Below are positions 7,100 through 11,394 of a stretch of 11,394 nt of DNA, piece by piece (the stretch's first letter is position 1; every line of letters starts with the position of its first letter). The translations under genes and the position numbers were made by a program. The notes below the pieces were generated by a model. It was not told where the DNA came from. It was given only the letters and a program-made list of their open reading frames with translations, and searched no databases. The DNA lies in the NCBI GenBank assembly GCA_947379975.1, contig CANCPF010000040.1, forward strand, positions 1 through 11,394. Reading direction: 5' to 3'. Source of the stretch: Methylophilaceae bacterium. Lineage in GTDB: Bacteria > Pseudomonadota > Gammaproteobacteria > Burkholderiales > Methylophilaceae.

Positions 7100-7558
7100 A
7101 TGCCAACTAAATCTATTTTAGTATTGCACGGCCCAAACCTTAATTTGCTTGGCCTGCGCGAGCCTGCACATTATGGCAATGTGACACTGGCCGCTATTAA
7201 CCAAACGCTGGCAGATAAAGCCAAGCTGGCCAATATTGCCTTGGAAACTTATCAAAGCAATTTTGAGGGTGAGTTAGTGACTAAAATTCAAGCCTTGGCT
7301 ACAGCCCCGGTAGATTTTATCATTATTAATCCTGCCGCATTTACCCACACGTCTGTAGCAATGCGTGATGCATTAAGTGCCGTGAAAGTGCCGTTTATTG
7401 AAGTGCATTTATCCAACGTTTACGCGCGCGAAGCGTTTAGGCATCACTCATATTTTACCGATATTGCTGTTGGTGTAATCTGCGGTTTAGGCGCACAAGG
7501 CTATGCTTTAGCGCTGGATTACGCCATCGAGCAAATCAATCGTAACGTTATAGTGTAA
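7100..7558 (+). CDS. aroQ: Type II 3-dehydroquinate dehydratase
   Basis: A 152-residue enzyme of the shikimate pathway; it converts 3-dehydroquinate to 3-dehydroshikimate in the cytoplasm, by anti elimination in the type II family, and the family forms dodecamers. The length is typical and the signature is complete: ILVLHGPNLNLLG, R20-E-P with catalytic Y25, QSNFEGEL, N77-P-A-A-F-T-H83-T-S, E101-V-H103-L-S-N106, and R114 in REAFRHHS. The ribosome binding site is weak (GGTG 4 nt before the ATG), and the leader contains repeats that might pair with it. It lies 178 nt after tlpA, with a hairpin between them, and 81 nt before accB, an order common in betaproteobacteria. The small variations LGLREP and NPAAF (often LGTREP and NPGAY) do not touch catalytic residues. 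Confidence 0.95.
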   Translation: MPTKSILVLHGPNLNLLGLREPAHYGNVTLAAINQTLADKAKLANIALETYQSNFEGELVTKIQALATAPVDFIIINPAAFTHTSVAMRDALSAVKVPFIEVHLSNVYAREAFRHHSYFTDIAVGVICGLGAQGYALALDYAIEQINRNVIV

Positions 7559-7580
7559 TAAGAAGCAATTAATTTAGTCT

Positions 7581-7606
7581 GCGATATGGTCGTTTATATC
7601 GCTTTT
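7581..7606 (+). terminator. Hairpin with T tract between aroQ and accB
   Basis: GCGATAT (7581-7587) pairs perfectly with ATATCGC (7596-7602) around an 8-nt loop, followed at once by TTTT (7603-7606). It sits 23 nt after the aroQ stop and 34 nt before the accB start. This is a modest intrinsic terminator or an attenuator that would lower read-through into accBC. The short stem and tail keep confidence moderate. Confidence 0.45.
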
Positions 7607-7629
7607 AGTCATACTTTTACAAGATTTTT

Positions 7630-7634
7630 AGAGG
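7630..7634 (+). promoter_or_regulatory. Shine-Dalgarno site that sets the accB start
   Basis: AGAGG lies 5 nt before the ATG at 7640. The alternative in-frame ATG at 7586 has no such site, so this decides the start. Confidence 0.7.
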
Positions 7635-7639
7635 TTATT

Positions 7640-8095
7640 ATGGATTTACGCAAACTTAAAAAGTTAATTGATCTGGTTGAAGAATCCGGCATTGCCGAGC
7701 TTGAACTCACTGAAGATGGTGAAAAGGTACGTATTAGCCGCAATTTCACTTCTAATAATATGCCTATGCAACAACAATATGCGCCTATGCAATATGCCGC
7801 AGCGCCATTGGGCCAAGCGCTACCAGCTGCCGTATCGGTTGACGCGCCTGTGGTTGAAGAAGGTCACGCAGTTAACTCACCTATGGTGGGTACTTTTTAC
7901 CGCTCAGCGTCACCTGATTCAAAAGCTTTTGTTGAGGTCGGTGATACGGTTGCCATTGGCGATACGCTTTGTATTATTGAGGCTATGAAGCTGCTCAACG
8001 AAATTGAGTCAGATAAAGCCGGTGTGGTTAAAAAAATCTTAGTCGATAACGGCCTTGCCGTTGAGTACGGCGAACCGTTATTTATTATCGCTTAA
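7640..8095 (+). CDS. accB: Biotin carboxyl carrier protein of acetyl-CoA carboxylase (BCCP)
   Basis: A 151-residue carrier whose biotin arm is carboxylated by AccC and then donates CO2 to acetyl-CoA, the first committed step of fatty acid synthesis. The N-terminal segment MDLRKLKKLIDLVEESG is typical. A flexible linker rich in Met, Gln, Ala and Pro (about 38-75) follows, then the biotinyl domain with HAVNSPMVGTFYRS and E-A-M-K117-L, where K117 is the biotinylated lysine. The ATG at 7640 was chosen over an in-frame ATG at 7586: AGAGG lies 5 nt upstream, the protein begins exactly like other BCCPs, and the upstream ATG falls inside the hairpin at 7581-7602. accC begins 18 nt after the stop, so the two subunits are co-transcribed. 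The linker contains a short duplicated PMQ...YA unit. Confidence 0.96.
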   Translation: MDLRKLKKLIDLVEESGIAELELTEDGEKVRISRNFTSNNMPMQQQYAPMQYAAAPLGQALPAAVSVDAPVVEEGHAVNSPMVGTFYRSASPDSKAFVEVGDTVAIGDTLCIIEAMKLLNEIESDKAGVVKKILVDNGLAVEYGEPLFIIA

Positions 8096-8113
8096 GCACG
8101 GGGTTTTAATCAT

Positions 8114-9469
8114 ATGGCTATGTTTGACAAAATTTTAATTGCAAACCGCGGCGAAATCGCCTTGCGTGTGCAACGCGCTTGTCGCGAACTTGGTATTAGA
8201 ACGGTTGCCGTTCACTCTGAAGCTGATCGCGAAGCTAAATACGTAAAGCTGGCAGATGAATCTGTTTGTATTGGTCCAGCAGCATCTAGCCAAAGTTATT
8301 TGAATATTCCTGCGGTGATCAGTGCCGCTGAAGTAACTGATGCGCAAGCTATCCACCCAGGTTACGGTTTTTTATCTGAAAATGCAGATTTTGCCGAACG
8401 CGTAGAGCAAAGCGGTTTTGTTTTTATTGGTCCAAAAGCGGAAACTATTCGTTTGATGGGTGATAAAGTTTCAGCCAAAGATGCGATGAGAAAAGCTGGT
8501 GTGCCATGCGTACCCGGTTCAGAAGGCGCTTTGTCTGATGATCCAGCAGAAATTATTAAGGCAGCGAAAGATGTTGGCTACCCAGTCATTATTAAAGCAG
8601 CTGGTGGTGGTGGTGGTCGTGGTATGCGCGTGGTGCATACCGAGGCTGCGTTAATTGCATCAGTGAATATGACCAAAGCAGAAGCGCAAGCGGCTTTTGG
8701 TAACCCAGTGGTTTACATGGAAAAATACCTTGAAAAGCCACGCCATATTGAAATTCAAGTATTAGCCGATCAGCATGGCAATGCGGTATTTTTAGGCGAA
8801 CGTGATTGCTCTATGCAACGCCGCCACCAAAAAATCATTGAAGAAGCGCCAGCGCCATTATTAAACGCGCGTTTACGTGACAAAATCGGTGAGCGCTGTG
8901 CTGAAGCCTGTCGTAAAATTAAATATCGCGGTGTGGGTACTTTTGAATTTTTGTATGAAAACAATGAGTTTTATTTCATTGAAATGAATACGCGATTGCA
9001 AGTTGAGCATACCGTTACCGAAATGATTACTGGCATTGATTTAGTGCAACAGCAAATTTTTGTCGCTGCGGGTGAGAAACTTAAATTCCGTCAAAAAGAT
9101 ATTGTGCTTAAAGGCCATGCCATTGAGTGCCGTATAAATGCGGAAGACCCGTATAGCTTTGTGCCTTCACCAGGCAAAATTAACAAGTTTCACATGCCGG
9201 GCGGCCCTGGTGTACGAATAGATACACATGCCTACGCAGGTTACACAGTGCCTCAGCATTACGATTCTATGATAGGCAAGTTGATTACTTACGGCGATAC
9301 GCGCGACCAAGCGATTGCACGTATGCGCATTGCTCTATCTGAAATGATGATAGATGGTATTAATACCAACGTTGCGCTTCATGCTGATTTAATGGCCGAT
9401 GCAGCGTTTCACGCCGGTGGTACCAGCATTCATTACCTTGAACAAAAGCTTGGTATTTACAATAAGTAA
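8114..9469 (+). CDS. accC: Biotin carboxylase subunit of acetyl-CoA carboxylase
   Basis: A 451-residue ATP-grasp enzyme that carboxylates biotin on AccB using ATP and bicarbonate. It is close to the E. coli length and collinear with it: KILIANRGEIALR at the N-terminus, HPGYGFLSEN, K161 followed by the glycine-rich loop G164-G168 and RGM, the ERDCSMQRRHQK block with C232, H238 and K240, and FIE290-MN292-TR294 with E298 for metal and bicarbonate binding, ending in HYLEQKLG. All residues I can assign to catalysis are present. One small departure is QVEHTVTE where E. coli has QVEHPVTE. A second ATG two codons in (8120) would give MFDKILIAN, nearer the E. coli start; 8114 is kept because GGGG lies 10 nt upstream. 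It forms an operon with accB. Confidence 0.97.
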   Translation: MAMFDKILIANRGEIALRVQRACRELGIRTVAVHSEADREAKYVKLADESVCIGPAASSQSYLNIPAVISAAEVTDAQAIHPGYGFLSENADFAERVEQSGFVFIGPKAETIRLMGDKVSAKDAMRKAGVPCVPGSEGALSDDPAEIIKAAKDVGYPVIIKAAGGGGGRGMRVVHTEAALIASVNMTKAEAQAAFGNPVVYMEKYLEKPRHIEIQVLADQHGNAVFLGERDCSMQRRHQKIIEEAPAPLLNARLRDKIGERCAEACRKIKYRGVGTFEFLYENNEFYFIEMNTRLQVEHTVTEMITGIDLVQQQIFVAAGEKLKFRQKDIVLKGHAIECRINAEDPYSFVPSPGKINKFHMPGGPGVRIDTHAYAGYTVPQHYDSMIGKLITYGDTRDQAIARMRIALSEMMIDGINTNVALHADLMADAAFHAGGTSIHYLEQKLGIYNK

Positions 9470-9564
9470 TCAGTTAAATACAAGCGTGATTGCCTTGAAG
9501 CTGCCTAGCTAAACGCTGTTAGGCCAGTAAATAACAAGTACTAAAATTAATAAGTAGGGTAAGC

Positions 9565-10461
9565 ATGGCTTGGGTATCGTTGAAAATTGAAGCGCAGGAT
9601 AATACAGCTGATTTAATTAGCGATACGCTGATGTCAATAGGCGCACTCTCGGCCATTATTGAAGATGCCAATGCGGAGACCGTGGATGAGCAACCAATTT
9701 TTGGCGAACCTGGTGATCCACCGCCGGGAATTTGGCAGCAAAATTTAGTCAGCGCGCTGTTTGATGAAGACGTTGATATTAGCCAGATCATGGCCGATTT
9801 AGCAAAAAAAACCGGTTTTAACTCTCTACAATATTCGACTGAAATTATTGAGGAACAAGATTGGGTACGCGCTACGCAATCTCAGTTTGATCCAATTAGA
9901 ATCACCGATAATTTATGGATAGTGCCGACTTGGCATAGTGCGCCTAATGCCGATGCGCTTAATATTATGCTGGATCCGGGTTTGGCATTTGGTACTGGTA
10001 GTCATCCAACGACGCATCTTTGTTTAGCTTGGCTTACACAAACGGTATCTGCCAATCAAAGCGTATTAGATTATGGTTGTGGCTCTGGTATTTTAGCAAT
10101 TGCTGCTAAAAAACTAGGCGCTGGTAATGTAATAGGTACTGATATTGATGCACAAGCGATTCAATCTAGCTTGTATAACGCAGAGCAAAATGCCGTCACT
10201 GCTGAGTTTTATCATGCCAGTAAATATCAATCACAAGAATTTGATATTGTAGTGGCCAATATTCTATCTAGCGCATTAAGCGTGTTGGCGCCGGCGCTAG
10301 CAAAGTCATGCAAAGCGGGCGGTAAAATCGCTTTATCTGGCATATTGAAAGAGCAAGAGTCGGCAGTTTCTGCCATTTATGCTGAATGGTTTGATATGGC
10401 ACCCCCGCAATATATGGACGCTTGGGTGCTGCTGACCGGTACTAAGAAATGCAATCCGTAA
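9565..10461 (+). CDS. prmA: Ribosomal protein L11 methyltransferase
   Basis: A 298-residue SAM-dependent methyltransferase that trimethylates ribosomal protein L11 in the family. The N-terminal L11-recognition domain begins MAWVSLKIEAQ and holds the conserved IIEEQDWVRATQSQFDPI segment. The catalytic domain has G143-T-G-S-H-P-T-T, the SAM motif VLDYGCGSG (D169 to G175), the acidic IGTDID that should hold the SAM ribose, and VVAN232-IL near the substrate site. The length fits the family. AGGG lies 5 nt before the ATG. The accC-prmA order is common in betaproteobacteria although the functions are unrelated. The 95-nt gap before it has no convincing promoter. Its 3' end overlaps the next gene by 13 nt. 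Confidence 0.95.
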   Translation: MAWVSLKIEAQDNTADLISDTLMSIGALSAIIEDANAETVDEQPIFGEPGDPPPGIWQQNLVSALFDEDVDISQIMADLAKKTGFNSLQYSTEIIEEQDWVRATQSQFDPIRITDNLWIVPTWHSAPNADALNIMLDPGLAFGTGSHPTTHLCLAWLTQTVSANQSVLDYGCGSGILAIAAKKLGAGNVIGTDIDAQAIQSSLYNAEQNAVTAEFYHASKYQSQEFDIVVANILSSALSVLAPALAKSCKAGGKIALSGILKEQESAVSAIYAEWFDMAPPQYMDAWVLLTGTKKCNP

Positions 10462-11183
10462 CCCATTGCCCTGCCTGCCAAACACAATTTGTTGTCACCG
10501 AAGAGCAGCTTAACCAGCATGATGGCGCAGTGCGTTGTGGTCATTGTTTGCATGTGTTTAACGCAGCAGAGCACTTAGTTAAGGCCGAAGAGTCAAATAC
10601 CAAAGAACTTAGTACCAAAGTACTTGCTACCAACGTAGCGGAGATTGAAGTTCAGGCTGATCAGCATGATTACTTAGCGGTACAAGCAACGCCGGTATTA
10701 AGCACTAAAAAATCGCCAGTTTTGCTATGGATATTGTTAGCAGTAATGTTCTTAATGGCGATAGCGCAGAGCGTATATTTTTTACGCCACCAAATTGCCA
10801 TGTACTATCCAAATATCAAGCCAGACTTAGTGCGTATTTGTGAAAAGATCGGCTGTAGCATTGATTTGCCTAAAAAAATTGCGCTTATTTTGATTGATGA
10901 CTCGGATATTCAGGAAGATGCTGAACACGCTGGCGTCATGCGTCTATCAACGACTTTAATTAATCAGGCCGGCTTCTATCAGGCATATCCAAATTTAGAG
11001 CTTACCCTGACCGATGTTGAAGATAAGCCTAAATTACGTCGTATTTTTAAGCCGATTGAGTATTTGCCGGCCAAGACCGATATTGCGCTTGGTTTAGCTG
11101 CAGGTGCAGTCGTTAAAGTGAAGCTTGCTATGACCTCGCAAGGTATTGCTGTGGCTGGTTATCGAGTATTTGTCAGCTACTAA
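10449..11183 (+). CDS. Zinc-ribbon and DUF3426 domain membrane protein of unknown function
   Basis: A 244-residue protein. Residues 1-38 form an MJ0042-type zinc ribbon (C7-P-A-C10 and C30-G-H-C33). A polar linker follows, then one membrane helix about 89-112, then a DUF3426 domain to the end, recognised by QAYPNLELTLTDVEDKPKLRR and KPIEYLP. The predicted topology puts the zinc ribbon in the cytoplasm and DUF3426 in the periplasm. The function is not known, and the zinc ribbon alone does not prove nucleic-acid binding. The ATG lies inside the end of prmA (13-nt overlap), which points to coupled translation. This pairing with prmA recurs in betaproteobacteria, from general knowledge. A hairpin 21 nt after the stop probably ends the transcript. 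Confidence 0.85.
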   Translation: MQSVTHCPACQTQFVVTEEQLNQHDGAVRCGHCLHVFNAAEHLVKAEESNTKELSTKVLATNVAEIEVQADQHDYLAVQATPVLSTKKSPVLLWILLAVMFLMAIAQSVYFLRHQIAMYYPNIKPDLVRICEKIGCSIDLPKKIALILIDDSDIQEDAEHAGVMRLSTTLINQAGFYQAYPNLELTLTDVEDKPKLRRIFKPIEYLPAKTDIALGLAAGAVVKVKLAMTSQGIAVAGYRVFVSY

Positions 11184-11204
11184 ACTGCAGTAAATCATCT
11201 AATG

Positions 11205-11235
11205 AATAACGCTAATGAAAATCATGAGCGTTATT
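11205..11235 (+). terminator. Probable terminator after the DUF3426 gene
   Basis: AATAACGCT (11205-11213) pairs perfectly with AGCGTTATT (11227-11235). Inside the 13-nt loop, ATG (11215-11217) and CAT (11223-11225) can add three pairs past one mismatch. The 3' arm runs into TTATTTAAT. There is no long T tract, but the place, between an operon end and pqqA, fits a terminator. Confidence 0.5.
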
Positions 11236-11277
11236 TAATCACTTTACATAGTTGTTTATTTTAATAGTTCTATATTA

Positions 11278-11301
11278 TTTAAGTTGTGAACTGTACTTAA
11301 A
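11278..11301. repeat. 7-bp inverted repeat in the pqqA upstream region
   Basis: TTTAAGT (11278-11284) and ACTTAAA (11295-11301) are perfect inverted arms 10 nt apart, 22 nt before the pqqA start codon. An inner AGTT/AACT pair (11282-11285, 11289-11292) could form an alternative small hairpin. It lies just downstream of the AT-rich stretch 11271-11280 (TATATTATTT), which may hold a -10 element; no clear -35 is seen. It could be an operator or a 5' UTR hairpin. Confidence 0.3.
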
Positions 11302-11311
11302 AATTAACTTT

Positions 11312-11317
11312 AGGAGA
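11312..11317 (+). promoter_or_regulatory. Strong Shine-Dalgarno site that places the pqqA start at CTG
   Basis: AGGAGA with its AGGAG core ending 7 nt before CTG 11324-11326. The spacing is ideal for that codon. No ATG, GTG or TTG in the pqqA frame lies at a usable distance. Confidence 0.75.
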
Positions 11318-11323
11318 ATCAAC

Positions 11324-11394
11324 CTGTGGACAAAACCAGCTGCTACTGAAATGCGTTTCGGTGTCGAAGTTACAATGTACGTAATGAATAAATA
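11324..11394 (+). CDS. pqqA: PQQ precursor peptide PqqA, apparent CTG start, stop codon cut by the window edge
   Basis: A 23-residue peptide, read as (M)WTKPAATEMRFG then VEVTMYVMNK, followed by TA at the edge, which would be the first two bases of the stop codon. It matches PqqA in length and pattern: W2-x-K-P near the start, then G-x-E15-V-T-x-Y19. In the family, PqqE (a radical SAM enzyme) joins this Glu to this Tyr while PqqD holds the peptide, and the linked pair becomes PQQ, the cofactor of periplasmic methanol and glucose dehydrogenases. ATG TGG is the usual beginning; here the codon before TGG is CTG, with a strong AGGAG 7 nt upstream. GTG at 11326 is out of frame and reaches a stop after seven codons. 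Other pqq genes should follow just beyond the window. Identity is firm; the start codon is an inference. Confidence 0.88.
   Translation, partial: MWTKPAATEMRFGVEVTMYVMNK

Noticed and set aside
7586..7639. An upstream in-frame ATG that would extend accB by 18 residues.
   Set aside because: It lies within the hairpin at 7581-7602, has no ribosome binding site, and the extension does not look like BCCP. ATG 7640 has AGAGG and the family N-terminus.
7668..7988. A 106-codon open frame on the + strand inside accB.
   Set aside because: It overlaps accB in another frame, shows no family features, and accB is unambiguous.
9501..9527. An imperfect inverted repeat in the accC-prmA gap (CTGCCTA with TAGGCCAG, one bulge).
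   Set aside because: There is no T tract, the loop is long, and one base is bulged; it is too weak to call a terminator.

Overview
The window looks like a chromosomal stretch of a methylotrophic betaproteobacterium, most likely of the Methylophilaceae (Methylotenera-like). This is inferred from the moderately AT-rich base composition, from the gene order dsbD - tlpA - aroQ - accB - accC - prmA - DUF3426 gene, which is familiar from betaproteobacteria, and from a pqqA gene at the right edge. PqqA is the peptide precursor of PQQ, the cofactor of methanol dehydrogenases. No database search was possible.

Left part (1-2628, + strand): the 3' part of a membrane-bound cyclic-di-GMP gene (CHASE4-like sensor, one membrane helix, HAMP, two PAS domains, GGDEF, EAL). 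Its EAL domain is cut short by an in-frame TAA. The missing 37 codons follow intact in the same frame, so this looks like a single CAA-to-TAA nonsense change. Next, on the - strand, come a three-domain [2Fe-2S]/FAD/NAD(P) reductase (2667-3716) and a small FxsA-family membrane protein (3868-4278).

Centre (4279-6972, + strand): a divergent intergenic region, then dsbD and a tlpA-like thioredoxin gene overlapping by 7 nt. They form a periplasmic thiol-reduction pair: DsbD moves electrons across the membrane, and TlpA probably receives them.

Right part (7100-11183, + strand): aroQ (shikimate pathway), accB and accC (biotin carboxyl carrier and biotin carboxylase of acetyl-CoA carboxylase), prmA (methylation of ribosomal protein L11), and a zinc-ribbon/DUF3426 membrane protein overlapping prmA by 13 nt. 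After a hairpin likely to be a terminator comes pqqA (11324 to the edge). It has a strong ribosome binding site but appears to start with CTG. It is probably the first gene of a pqq operon.

Most of the window is conserved housekeeping sequence, and I see no mobile element, CRISPR array, tRNA or rRNA. The points most worth a second look are the nonsense codon in the EAL domain, the CTG start of pqqA, and the repeat-containing leader just upstream of aroQ. I did not find an undescribed multi-gene system.
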